A stretch of 64,000 nucleotides of DNA from Anaerozeibacter quisquiliarum (GTDB lineage: Bacteria > Bacillota > Clostridia > Christensenellales > Aristaeellaceae), in NCBI GenBank assembly GCA_051162045.1, contig JBISDI010000018.1; one strand, given 5' to 3'. This document shows, piece by piece, positions 25,218 to 33,751 of this stretch (within the stretch, counting starts at the first letter, position 1; each line of letters starts with the position of its first letter). The position numbers and the translations under genes were made by a program. Under the pieces are notes generated by a model that did not search any database, was not told the origin of the DNA, and was given only the letters and a program-made list of their open reading frames with translations.

Positions 25218-26336
25218 GTGGATAAGCTGAAGATTTGCATTGTGGGCTGCGGGCGCATTGCGACGCTCAACTGCTTGGGCTACAAGGATCATCCGCACGC
25301 CGAGGTGTACGCGGTGTGCGACGTGGACGAGGCGCGCGCGCAGGCGTTTGCGCTTGAGACCGGGGCGCGGGTGGTGTACACCGACTACGCGCAGGCGCTA
25401 TGCGACCCGGCGATCGACGTGATCGATCTGCTGGTGCCCCACCACCTGCACTGCGAGATGACCGTGCAGGCCTGCCGGGCCGGCAAGCACGTGTCGGTGC
25501 AGAAGCCGATGGCGATGTCGCTTGAAGAATGCGACCGGATGATCGAGGCGGCCCGCCAGGCGGGGGTTCAGCTCAAGGTATACGAGAATTTCGTGTTCTA
25601 CCCACCCTATGTGAAGGCCAAGGAGCTGATCGATGAGGGCGCGATCGGGGAACCGCTGTCCATCCGGCTCAAGATGAACGCCGGCAGCGGCAAGCACGGC
25701 TGGCGCGTCGACCCCGCGAGCTGGACCTGGCGCATGCAGGAGGAACTGAGCGGCGGCGGGGAGTTGGTGTTTGACGACGGCAACCACAAGTTCTCGATCG
25801 CGCGCTACTTCATGGGCGAGCCCGAGCGCGTGTTCGCGTTCATCGGGCATACGCCGATGGAGGGGGAGATGTACGCCGACCGGCAGACGGGTAAGATGGT
25901 GCAGTTCTATCAGGACGCGCCTTCGGTCATCGTGTGGCGCTACAAAGACTCCGAGCGCTTCGGCGTGTTCGACATCACCTGGTCGAAGGACCTCGAGATC
26001 AATTCCGATTACTACGCATGTGACGAGCGGGTGGAGATCACCGGCACGAAGGGCGTTTTGTGGGTTACGCGCTGCACGGGCAAGATGCTGAACATCCCCA
26101 CGCTGATGGTGTACCGCGACGGCGCGCTCAAAAGCTACCATAACCTGCGCGACGATTGGGCGGATTCGTTCGTCGATTCCACGCGCGACTTCGTGGACGC
26201 CATTTACGAGGGACGGCCGCCCGTGCTGACGGGCGAGGACGGGCGCGAGGTGCTGAAGTTCTCGCTGGCTGCGATTCGCTCGGGCCGCGAGATGAGGCCG
26301 GTGACGATCGATGAAATGGAGGCGTATCGCGCGTGA
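25218..26336 (+). CDS. Gfo/Idh/MocA-family oxidoreductase
   Basis: A 372-residue NAD(P)-dependent sugar dehydrogenase. The Rossmann motif is ICIVGCGRIATLNCLGYKDH, the family EKP-like motif appears as QKPMAMSLEECDRMIEA (Lys in the catalytic position), and GGGELVFDDGNHKFSIARYF holds the active-site Asp/His pair. IolG and related enzymes oxidise inositols, glucose or sugar acids. The start is GTG 25218, 9 bases after CGGAGGA, because the upstream residues belong to the overlapping end of the ThDP gene in another frame. The stop overlaps the next start (GTGA). Confidence 0.9.
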   Translation: MDKLKICIVGCGRIATLNCLGYKDHPHAEVYAVCDVDEARAQAFALETGARVVYTDYAQALCDPAIDVIDLLVPHHLHCEMTVQACRAGKHVSVQKPMAMSLEECDRMIEAARQAGVQLKVYENFVFYPPYVKAKELIDEGAIGEPLSIRLKMNAGSGKHGWRVDPASWTWRMQEELSGGGELVFDDGNHKFSIARYFMGEPERVFAFIGHTPMEGEMYADRQTGKMVQFYQDAPSVIVWRYKDSERFGVFDITWSKDLEINSDYYACDERVEITGTKGVLWVTRCTGKMLNIPTLMVYRDGALKSYHNLRDDWADSFVDSTRDFVDAIYEGRPPVLTGEDGREVLKFSLAAIRSGREMRPVTIDEMEAYRA

Positions 26337-26971
26337 AGATCGCGGTGCTCAACGAGGTAAGCGCGTGCGCGCGCAATCGGGACATCCTTTTCGCGCTTGA
26401 GGCGCACGCGCAGATCACGGTGCTCAACCTGGGGATGGCGCACCCGGACGAGCAGCCCCAGCTGACCTATCTGCAAACCGGCATCATGGCCGGCGTGCTG
26501 CTGGGCGTGGGCGCGTGCGACCTGGTGGTCGGGGGCTGCGGTACCGGCCAGGGGTTTCTGAACGCGGCGCTTCAGTTTCCGGGCGTGTGCTGCGGGCTCG
26601 TCGAGACGCCGCTCGACGCGTGGCTGTTTACGCAGATCAACGGCGGCAACTGCATCTCGCTCGCGCTCAACAAGGGCTACGGCTGGGCGGGCGACATCAA
26701 TTTAACGTATATCGTGCGTGAGCTGCTGGCCGACCCGCCAGGACGCGGTTATCCGCTCGAGCGGGCCCGGAGCCAGCGCGAGAGCCGGGACGCGCTTGGG
26801 GGCATCTCGCGTGCGGCGCACCGCGCGTTGCCGGACATCCTTTCCTCACTCGACCGCACTCTGCTCTCGCCCATCGCGCAGAGCGAGCGCTTCATGGCGC
26901 ACCTTGAGGGCGACGAGCGCGCCCGCCGCCTTGCCGACATCATCAGGGGACGAAGGGTGGAGCTTACATGA
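26333..26971 (+). CDS. RpiB/LacA/LacB-family isomerase-like protein, extended
   Basis: A 212-residue protein. The first 140 residues follow the RpiB/LacAB fold: KIAVLNEVSACARNRDIL, CDLVVGGCGTGQGFLNAA (the Cys/Thr active-site loop) and NGGNCISLALNKGYG. RpiB itself begins with a GSDHAG motif, which is replaced here by LNEVSA, and residues 150-212 are an Arg-rich extension. It may isomerise an unusual keto sugar rather than ribose 5-phosphate. GTG 26333 overlaps the upstream stop, and the end overlaps the IclR start by 4 bases (ATGA), so all three are co-translated. Confidence 0.82.
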   Translation: MKIAVLNEVSACARNRDILFALEAHAQITVLNLGMAHPDEQPQLTYLQTGIMAGVLLGVGACDLVVGGCGTGQGFLNAALQFPGVCCGLVETPLDAWLFTQINGGNCISLALNKGYGWAGDINLTYIVRELLADPPGRGYPLERARSQRESRDALGGISRAAHRALPDILSSLDRTLLSPIAQSERFMAHLEGDERARRLADIIRGRRVELT

Positions 26972-27744
26972 TTCAATCGCTGGACAGGGCGATCAGGATC
27001 CTGTCGCACATCGCCGAACGCAACAGCTTGGGCGTGACCGAGCTTTCGCAGATGCTGTCGGTCAACAAATCGACGGTGTCGCGGCTGCTGGACACGCTGC
27101 GCGCGCACGACATGGTGCAGATCGACAAGGGAACCGGCAAGTACCGGCTGGGGTTCAGGATCCTGCACTTGGGTGAGTCGCTCAAGAACAGCCTGAACGT
27201 CATCGCCATCGCGCGTCCCATCATCCTCGACCTCAGTTGCCGGTTGGGCGAGAGTGTTCACCTGTGCGCGTTCAACAACAACTGCGTGTACGTGGTCGAT
27301 CAGGTGCGCTCAAGCCGCGCGTACAGCCTGTCCGCCACGGTGGGCATGATCGAGCCGTTCCATTGCTCCTCGGTCGGCAAGTGCATTCTGGCGTACCGTC
27401 GTCCGGAGACGCTGCGCGCCTTGCTCGCGGGCTATGAGTTTACACGCTACACCGAGCATACGATCACCGACGAGGACACGCTGATGAGCCACCTCGAACA
27501 GATCAGGCGGCAGGGCTATGCGATCGACGACGAGGAGATGTCGATCGGCGTGCGGTGCGTGGCGGTCCCGGTCTTCAACTATCGGAACTCCGTCTATTAC
27601 AGCATCGGCATATCGGGGCCCAAGCACACCGTGCGCGCGTCCGATCTCGAGAAATCCATCCGGCTCATGATGGACGCGGCCAAGGAAGTCAGCGCGGGCA
27701 TCGGCTGCCCGTCGGGCAGCACCGGCCTTACGGAAAGGGAGTAA
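26968..27744 (+). CDS. IclR-family transcriptional regulator
   Basis: A 258-residue regulator. The N-terminal winged helix (QSLDRAIRILSHIAERN, LGVTELSQMLSVNKSTVSRL) and the C-terminal ligand-binding domain (CRLGESVHLCAFNNNCVYV, PFHCSSVGKCILAY, YAIDDEEMSIGVRCVAVPVF) are complete. IclR proteins sense small organic acids or aromatics and may activate or repress. Lying inside the operon it probably controls, it gives feedback regulation. It begins in an ATGA overlap with the isomerase gene. Confidence 0.93.
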   Translation: MIQSLDRAIRILSHIAERNSLGVTELSQMLSVNKSTVSRLLDTLRAHDMVQIDKGTGKYRLGFRILHLGESLKNSLNVIAIARPIILDLSCRLGESVHLCAFNNNCVYVVDQVRSSRAYSLSATVGMIEPFHCSSVGKCILAYRRPETLRALLAGYEFTRYTEHTITDEDTLMSHLEQIRRQGYAIDDEEMSIGVRCVAVPVFNYRNSVYYSIGISGPKHTVRASDLEKSIRLMMDAAKEVSAGIGCPSGSTGLTERE

Positions 27745-27747
27745 ACC

Positions 27748-28608
27748 ATGGCGTATGATATTGGGGCGATGCGGCGGCTGAGCGCCGACATTCGCATCGA
27801 GACGATCCGCGCGTTGGCGAACGCGGGCTATGGGCACATCGGCGGCGCGATGTCGATTTGCGATCTGCTGGGCGTGCTGTACGGCGGCGTGATGCGTGTG
27901 CGCCCGGAGGAACCCGACTGGCCGGAGCGCGACTGGTTTGTGCTCTCCAAGGGGCATTGCGGCCCGGCGCTGTACGCCGCGCTGGCGCTCAAGGGATATT
28001 ATCCAATGGAGGCGCTGCGGTCGATCAATCGGGGCGGCACCATGCTGCCCAGCCATTGCGATCGGTTGAAGACGCCGGGCATCGACATGACGACCGGGTC
28101 GCTCGGGCAGGGCATGTCGAGCGCGCTGGGCATCGCCTACGGGGGCAAGCTCAAAGGCCTTCCCGGTTACACTTACTGCGTGCTGGGTGACGGCGAGTGC
28201 CAGGAGGGACAGGTTTGGGAAGGGGCCGAGCTGGCGACGCAGCTTGCGCTCGATCGGTTCGTCGTGTTCATCGACGACAACAAGAAGCAACTCGACGGGC
28301 CCGTGAAGGGTATCCGCGCCCATGCCGACTTGGCGGGCAAATTCCGGGCGTTTGGCTGGCATGTCCAGACCTGTAGGGGCTACGACGCCGAGGACATCGC
28401 GCGCGCCATCGAGTGCGCCAAGGCTCTGCGCGGCGCGCCCTCGCTGATCGTGCTGGACACGTTCAAGGGATTGGGCTGCCTGGACGCGGAGCGAGCGGCC
28501 TTCAACCACTATATGGTCATCGACCAGGCGATGGCCGAGCGCGCGATCGATGAAATCGAGCGGCGCTATGCCGATGGAAGCTATCCGAGGGGGGATGTCA
28601 GGTGGTAG
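27748..28608 (+). CDS. Transketolase-like protein, N-terminal (ThDP) subunit
   Basis: A 286-residue half-transketolase carrying the pyrophosphate-binding part: IRIETIRALANAGYGHIGGAMS, LSKGHCGPALYAALALKGY, GSLGQGMSSALGIAYG and GDGECQEGQVWEGAELA (Mg-ThDP motif). It forms the active enzyme with the next gene, whose start overlaps its stop by 7 bases. Split transketolases are common in catabolic operons of Clostridia and Archaea and transfer two-carbon units between sugar phosphates or related acceptors. AAGGGAG lies upstream of ATG 27748. Confidence 0.93.
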   Translation: MAYDIGAMRRLSADIRIETIRALANAGYGHIGGAMSICDLLGVLYGGVMRVRPEEPDWPERDWFVLSKGHCGPALYAALALKGYYPMEALRSINRGGTMLPSHCDRLKTPGIDMTTGSLGQGMSSALGIAYGGKLKGLPGYTYCVLGDGECQEGQVWEGAELATQLALDRFVVFIDDNKKQLDGPVKGIRAHADLAGKFRAFGWHVQTCRGYDAEDIARAIECAKALRGAPSLIVLDTFKGLGCLDAERAAFNHYMVIDQAMAERAIDEIERRYADGSYPRGDVRW

Positions 28609-29576
28609 AGCTTGTCCATAGCTTCGAGCAGGATGCCGTGGAAATGCGCGCGGCCTACTGCGAGGCGCTGATCGAGGCGGCGCAGGCCGACGAGCGGGTG
28701 TTCGCGCTCGACTGCGATTTGAGCAGCTCCGTCGGCACCGCGCCGTTCATCAAGCGATTTCCCGAGCGCCACCTCAACTGTGGCATTCAGGAGGCCAACG
28801 CTTGCGGACTGGCGGCGGGACTTTCGCGGCGCGGATTTATTCCGTTTCTGCACACATTCGCGGTCTTTGCTTCGCGGCGAATCTACGATCAGCTCTACAT
28901 CTCCTGCGCCTACGCGGGATTGACCGTCAAGCTGGTCGGCGCCGATCCGGGCGTGACGGCTGCGGTGAACGGCGGCACGCACATGGCGCTCGAGGACGCG
29001 GGCATCCTGCGCGTCATCCCGGGCGTGCGGATTGTGGAGCCGTCCGACACCGTGATGATGCGCGCGCTGGTCAGGCAGATCGCCGCGAGCGAGGGCGTCG
29101 ATTATCTGCGCATCGCGCGCAAACAGGGTGTGCGGCTGTATCGGGACGGGTCGCAATTTGAGATCGGGCGCGCGGCGCTGCTGCGCGAGGGCGGCGACGT
29201 CACGCTGATCGCGTCGGGCATCATGGTGCACCAGGCGTTCGAGGCGGCGCGGCAGCTACACGACGAGGGCATCGAGGCGCGGGTGTTGGATATGTTCACG
29301 CTCAAGCCCCTCGACCGGGAGCGCGTGATCGAGAGCGCGCGAAAAACCGGCGCGGTGGTGACCTGCGAAAACCACAACATCATTGGGGCGCTGGGCTCTG
29401 CGGTGGCCGAGGTGCTGTCGGAGCACTGCCCGGCGCCGCTCGAGCGGGTGGGCGTGCCCGATGTGTTCGGCGAGGTAGGCTCGCAGCAGTACCTGATGGA
29501 GCGGTTTAACCTGACCTGCGCGGACATTTGCGCCAAGGCGCGCCGCGCGGTTGCGAGAAAGGAAGGTCGGGCATGA
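28602..29576 (+). CDS. Transketolase-like protein, C-terminal (pyrimidine-binding) subunit
   Basis: A 324-residue partner of the preceding subunit. It has the pyrimidine-binding domain (DLSSSVGTAPFIKRFPERHL, CGIQEANACGLAAGLSRRGF with the activating Glu, FAVFASRRIYDQLY) and the C-terminal transketolase domain (LIASGIMVHQAFEAA, TCENHNIIGALGSAVAEVL). The start is GTG 28602 after GAGGGGGGATGTCA, inside the end of the upstream gene. Its own stop overlaps the dehydrogenase start in ATGA. Confidence 0.93.
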   Translation: MVELVHSFEQDAVEMRAAYCEALIEAAQADERVFALDCDLSSSVGTAPFIKRFPERHLNCGIQEANACGLAAGLSRRGFIPFLHTFAVFASRRIYDQLYISCAYAGLTVKLVGADPGVTAAVNGGTHMALEDAGILRVIPGVRIVEPSDTVMMRALVRQIAASEGVDYLRIARKQGVRLYRDGSQFEIGRAALLREGGDVTLIASGIMVHQAFEAARQLHDEGIEARVLDMFTLKPLDRERVIESARKTGAVVTCENHNIIGALGSAVAEVLSEHCPAPLERVGVPDVFGEVGSQQYLMERFNLTCADICAKARRAVARKEGRA

Positions 29577-31081
29577 GCATTTCAACCCTGAAGCCATTCA
29601 TCGGCGGGCGGTTCGCGCAAAGCGCGGCGCAAGCTACGATGGACGTCTACGATCCGTCGACCGGAGCGGTCATCGCCAGGACGCCCTGCTGCACGCAGGA
29701 AGAGGTGGAGGCGGCCATCGGCGCGGCGCGCGAGGCGTTCCCCCGGTGGAGCGCCACCCCGGTCGCCAAGCGGGTGAGCGTGCTGTATCGGTTCCGCGCA
29801 CTGATCGAGCGCGACATGGACGCGCTCACCGAATGCCTGTGCCGCGAGCATGGGAAGAACTGGGACGAGGCGCGCGGCGACCTGCTCAAGGTGATCGAGC
29901 CGGTCGAGGTGGCGTGCGGCGCGCCGTCGCTGATGATGGGCGAGAGCCTGATGAACGTGACCAGCGGCTTTGACTCGACGCTCTATCGGGAGCCGATCGG
30001 CGTGTTCGCGGGCATCGTACCGTTCAACTTTCCGGCGATGATCCCGATGGGCTGGATGATGCCGATGTGCATCGCCACCGGCAACACCCTGGTGCTCAAG
30101 GCCGCCTCCATGACGCCGATGACGGCGCTTCGGCTGGCCGCGCTGCTCCAGGAGGCCGGGCTGCCGGACGGCGTGGTGAACGTCGTCACCTGCTCGCGCA
30201 AGGAGGCCGAGCTGCTCCTGACGCATCCGGACGTCGCGGGGGTGACCTTTGTCGGCTCCACCGCGATCGGGCGTCACATCTATGCCACCGCCGCGGCGCA
30301 CGGCAAGCGGGTTCAGTGCCTGTGCGAGGCCAAGAACCATGCGCTGGTGCTCGAGGACGCTCCGATTGAACGCACGGCCGCCGGCATCCTCAACTCGGCG
30401 TTCGGCTGCGCGGGCGAGCGCTGCATGGCGCTGCCGGTCGTCGTTGCTCAGCATTCGATTGCCGACGCGCTGGTCGCGCAGCTGGTTCGCCAGGCGGGAA
30501 CGAAGCGGATCGGACCGGCTTACGACAAGCGCACCGAACTCGGGCCGGTCGTGAGCGCGGCGCACAAGGCGTCCGTCGAGTCCTGGATCGAAAAGGGCGT
30601 CCGGGAAGGCGCGCAATTGGTGCTCGACGGGCGCGGGGCCACGGTGGACGGCTTTGAGCAGGGGTTCTACCTGGGGCCCACGATCTTCGACCATGTGACG
30701 GACGGCATGTCGATCGGGCAGGAGGAGATCTTCGGGCCGGTGCTGTGCGTCAAGCGCGTCGCCGACTTTGACGAGGGCCTGCGCATGATGAACGAAAACC
30801 GCTTTGCCAACGGTTCGGTCATCTTTACGCAAAGCGGTTATTATGCGCGCCGGTTTGCGATGGAGACCCATGGCGGCATGGTGGGCGTCAACGTGGGTAT
30901 ACCCGTGCCGGCAGGCATGTTCCCGTTTGCCGGGCACAAGCAGTCGTTCTTCGGGGATTTGCACTGCCTGGGCAAGGACGCTCTGCGCTTCTACACGGAG
31001 TCCAAGGTGGTCACTACGCGCTGGTTTGACCAGCAGGAGCGGATGCAGTCCAAGGTTGGAACTTGGGATGGCGTCATGTAA
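29573..31081 (+). CDS. IolA/MmsA-type CoA-acylating aldehyde dehydrogenase
   Basis: A 502-residue aldehyde dehydrogenase closest in pattern to methylmalonate-semialdehyde dehydrogenase. The catalytic Cys284 is in GERCMALPVVV, preceded by CEAKNHALVLEDA. The family blocks SLMMGESLMNVTSG, FAGIVPFNFPAMIPMGWMM and a C-terminal FPFAGHKQSFFGDLHCLGKD with FYTESKVVTTRW are all present. IolA/MmsA enzymes make acetyl- or propionyl-CoA from malonic or methylmalonic semialdehyde, the last step of inositol or valine breakdown. With the ThDP, Gfo/Idh and isomerase genes upstream this points to a cyclitol- or polyol-like substrate. It ends the enzyme block; the transporter genes follow after 128 bases. Confidence 0.9.
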   Translation: MSISTLKPFIGGRFAQSAAQATMDVYDPSTGAVIARTPCCTQEEVEAAIGAAREAFPRWSATPVAKRVSVLYRFRALIERDMDALTECLCREHGKNWDEARGDLLKVIEPVEVACGAPSLMMGESLMNVTSGFDSTLYREPIGVFAGIVPFNFPAMIPMGWMMPMCIATGNTLVLKAASMTPMTALRLAALLQEAGLPDGVVNVVTCSRKEAELLLTHPDVAGVTFVGSTAIGRHIYATAAAHGKRVQCLCEAKNHALVLEDAPIERTAAGILNSAFGCAGERCMALPVVVAQHSIADALVAQLVRQAGTKRIGPAYDKRTELGPVVSAAHKASVESWIEKGVREGAQLVLDGRGATVDGFEQGFYLGPTIFDHVTDGMSIGQEEIFGPVLCVKRVADFDEGLRMMNENRFANGSVIFTQSGYYARRFAMETHGGMVGVNVGIPVPAGMFPFAGHKQSFFGDLHCLGKDALRFYTESKVVTTRWFDQQERMQSKVGTWDGVM

Positions 31082-31209
31082 CGTCAATAAAAAAGGAGGA
31101 GGTTGTGCGGAAAAGGCTTACCAAGGTACGTTTTGACGGGGTATTCTGTTGGCTGTGCGATTCGACCATCCAGGCATATATCATCAATGATGAAAAGGGA
31201 GGAATCACC

Positions 31210-32175
31210 ATGAAGAGAGTGCTTTCCATCGTGCTGTCTGTCGTCCTCGTGTGCCTATGCATCCCGACGCTCGTCATGGCCGAAGCCGACAAGGTCTACA
31301 TCGGCGTGACCATGCAGGGCAATCAGAGCGGTTTCATTCAGTACATTACGTCGGGCATTTGGGAATACCAGGCCAACCACGCGCCCGACATCGACCTCGA
31401 AGTGGTGTTTGCGGACGATGATGCCGCCAAGCAGCTCTCGCAGGTGGAGACCTTCATCAGCAAGGGCGTGGATGCCATCGTCATCAACCCGGTGGACAAG
31501 GTGCAGTCGGCCGCAGCGGTAGACGCCGCGTTTGAGAAAGGCATCCCGGTCATCACCGTCAACACCACCTCCGACAGCGAGCACGTGGCGGCGCACGTGG
31601 GCTCTGACGACGTGGAGTCGGGCAGGCTGCAAATGCAGCGCCTGCTGGATGTGGTCGGGCCGGAGATGAAGGTCGTATACGTGGATGCGGTGCTGGGCCA
31701 CTCGGCCCAAGTGGGGCGCGCGCAGGGTTACAAGGAAGTGCTGGACGCCAACCCCAGCGTCACGCTGGTCGCCCATGACACCGGCAACTGGTCGGCGGAC
31801 GACTCGATGAAGCTGGTCGAGAACTGGATCCAGGCGGGCAAGGAATTCGACGCCGTGGCCTGCAACGCCGACTGCCAACTGATCGGCGTGGTCACCGCCA
31901 TCGAAAACGCGGGGCTGGTGGGCAAGGTAAAGCTCAGCGGCATGGACTGCGACCCGGTCATCATGGACGCGATCGTCGCGGGCACGGTGGACAGCTCGAT
32001 CTGGCAGGACGGCGTGGGCCAGGGTGAGAACGCGCTGCGCCTGGCGATCGAAGCCGCCAAGGGCAACGCGGTGGAAGACTTCCTGCTGCCCTACGAGGTA
32101 TGCACGGGCGACAACATCGATCAGTATCTGAAGCTGGCCGAGGGGCGCAACGCGCTGGCGAAGAAGTATTTCTGA
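31210..32175 (+). CDS. Ribose/inositol-type ABC importer substrate-binding protein
   Basis: A 321-residue periplasmic-binding protein type 1. Residues 1-24 are a signal peptide without a lipobox (ends VMAEA). The mature protein has YIGVTMQGNQSGFIQYITSG, DAIVINPVDKVQSAAAVDAA, IPVITVNTTSDSE and VGSDDVESGRLQMQRL, all typical of RbsB-like sugar receptors. AAAGGGAGGAATCACC precedes ATG 31210. It is the first transport gene, and a strong palindrome (32191-32222) separates it from the ATPase gene. Confidence 0.93.
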   Translation: MKRVLSIVLSVVLVCLCIPTLVMAEADKVYIGVTMQGNQSGFIQYITSGIWEYQANHAPDIDLEVVFADDDAAKQLSQVETFISKGVDAIVINPVDKVQSAAAVDAAFEKGIPVITVNTTSDSEHVAAHVGSDDVESGRLQMQRLLDVVGPEMKVVYVDAVLGHSAQVGRAQGYKEVLDANPSVTLVAHDTGNWSADDSMKLVENWIQAGKEFDAVACNADCQLIGVVTAIENAGLVGKVKLSGMDCDPVIMDAIVAGTVDSSIWQDGVGQGENALRLAIEAAKGNAVEDFLLPYEVCTGDNIDQYLKLAEGRNALAKKYF

Positions 32176-32190
32176 TAATGCGCGGCAACC

Positions 32191-32222
32191 GCCGATCCGC
32201 GCCGCGCGCGGCGCGGATCGGC
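32191..32222 (+). terminator. Perfect 32-base palindrome after the binding-protein gene
   Basis: Positions 32191-32222 are fully self-complementary (arm GCCGATCCGCGCCGCG) and are followed by ATTTT. It lies 15 bases after the binding-protein stop and overlaps nothing coding. It can act as a leaky terminator or 3'-end stabiliser, lowering expression of the ATPase and permease relative to the receptor. Confidence 0.75.
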
Positions 32223-32242
32223 ATTTTCGGGAGGTGGACGCC

Positions 32243-33751
32243 ATGCGGGGCGAGATCATCTGTGAGATGAAGCACATCGACATGCGCTTTCAAGGCGTGC
32301 ATGCGCTGGACGACGTGTCGCTGACGCTCAGGCGCGGCGAGGTTCACGCGCTGGTGGGCGAAAACGGAGCGGGCAAGTCCACGCTCATGAAGATCCTGAT
32401 CGGGCTGTACACCCCGGTCAGCGGCGAAATCGTGTTCAAGGGCGAGCCGGTGCGCTTTAAATCGGTCATGGACACGCGCAAGGCCGGCATCAGCATGATC
32501 TTCCAGGAATTCAACCAGGTCAGGCACATGTCGGTCATGGAGAACATCTACCTGGGCCGCGAGCCGCGCAACCGGCTGGGCGTCATCGATTTCAAGCGGA
32601 TGTACTCGGATTCCAAGGCGTTGCTCGACAAGTTGGGCGTGGACCTGAACCCCCGCACCATGATGCGCGAGCTGACGGTGGCCAAGTTCCAGCTGGTCGA
32701 AATCGTGAAGGCTGTCTCCTACAATGCCGAAATCATCATCATGGACGAGCCCACCTCAGCGCTCAGCCATGCGGAAATCAAATACCTGCTGGACATGGTC
32801 GAGCAACTGCGCGCGCAGGGCAAGGCGATCGTGTTCATCTCGCACAAGATGGACGAAATCTACAATGTCTGTACGGCGGTCACCGTGCTGCGTGACGGAA
32901 AATTCATATACTCCGGCAGCGTCGCGGATGTACCCGAGCGCGAGCTGATCCGCATGATGGTCAACCGGGACGTGTCGGAGCTATTCCCCAAGCAGGTGGG
33001 AACGATCGGCGAGCCGGTGCTCGAGGTCAGAAACCTTTCGCTTAAGGGCAAGTTCCGCGATGTCAGCTTCCGCCTGAAGCGCGGCGAAATCCTGGGCTTC
33101 GCGGGCCTCATGGGCGCGGGCCGCACCGAGGTCATGGAGTGCATCATGGGCGTCAGGCGGCCCGACTCGGGCGAGATCCTGCTTAACGGCCGGCCCGTAA
33201 AGATCGGCATCCCCACCGACGCCATCGAACGCGGCATCGTCATGGTGCCCGAGGATCGAAAGCGCAACGGGCTGGTGCTGAAGCTCAGCGTACGGGACAA
33301 TATCCTGTTGTCGTCGGTGCGCAAGTGCGTCCGCAATGGCTTCATCCGAAAGAAGCTGGAAGGGGCGCGCTGCGATGAATACCAGCAAAAGCTTCAAATC
33401 AAGATGGGCGGCAGCGCTACCGTGTGCGCCAACCTGTCGGGCGGCAATCAGCAAAAGGTCGCGATCGCCAAGGCGCTCAGCGCCGATCCCGACATCATCA
33501 TTCTGGATGAACCCACGCGCGGCATCGACGTCAAGACCAAGGCGGAAATTCACCGGCTGATGAGCGGTCTGGCATGCTCCGGGAAATCCATTCTGATGGT
33601 TTCATCCGAGCTCCCGGAGGTACTGGGCATGTCCGACCGCATCCTCGTGCTGCACGAGGGTGTGGTGACGGGCCTGCTGGACCGGCAGGAAGCCACGCCC
33701 GACGCGATCATGACGCTGGCCGTTGGGTCGGCGATGGAGGGATTAGCATGA
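32243..33751 (+). CDS. Ribose-type ABC importer ATPase (two domains)
   Basis: A 502-residue RbsA/MglA-like duplicated ATPase. The first domain has Walker A GENGAGKSTLMKILIG, a modified signature (LTVAKFQLVEIVKAV) and Walker B IIIMDEPTSALS; the second has degenerate GLMGAGRTEVMECIMG and signature LSGGNQQKVAIAKAL. ATG 32243 is 8 bases after GGGAGG; an in-frame GTG at 32234 overlaps that site. The stop overlaps the permease start (ATGA). Confidence 0.94.
   Translation: MRGEIICEMKHIDMRFQGVHALDDVSLTLRRGEVHALVGENGAGKSTLMKILIGLYTPVSGEIVFKGEPVRFKSVMDTRKAGISMIFQEFNQVRHMSVMENIYLGREPRNRLGVIDFKRMYSDSKALLDKLGVDLNPRTMMRELTVAKFQLVEIVKAVSYNAEIIIMDEPTSALSHAEIKYLLDMVEQLRAQGKAIVFISHKMDEIYNVCTAVTVLRDGKFIYSGSVADVPERELIRMMVNRDVSELFPKQVGTIGEPVLEVRNLSLKGKFRDVSFRLKRGEILGFAGLMGAGRTEVMECIMGVRRPDSGEILLNGRPVKIGIPTDAIERGIVMVPEDRKRNGLVLKLSVRDNILLSSVRKCVRNGFIRKKLEGARCDEYQQKLQIKMGGSATVCANLSGGNQQKVAIAKALSADPDIIILDEPTRGIDVKTKAEIHRLMSGLACSGKSILMVSSELPEVLGMSDRILVLHEGVVTGLLDRQEATPDAIMTLAVGSAMEGLA

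Noticed and set aside
29582..31087. A 501-codon open frame on the minus strand opposite the IolA-like gene
   Set aside because: It is a shadow of GC-rich coding DNA: the plus strand has a complete dehydrogenase with catalytic motifs, while the antisense translation is His/Arg/Gln-rich with no family features or ribosome site.
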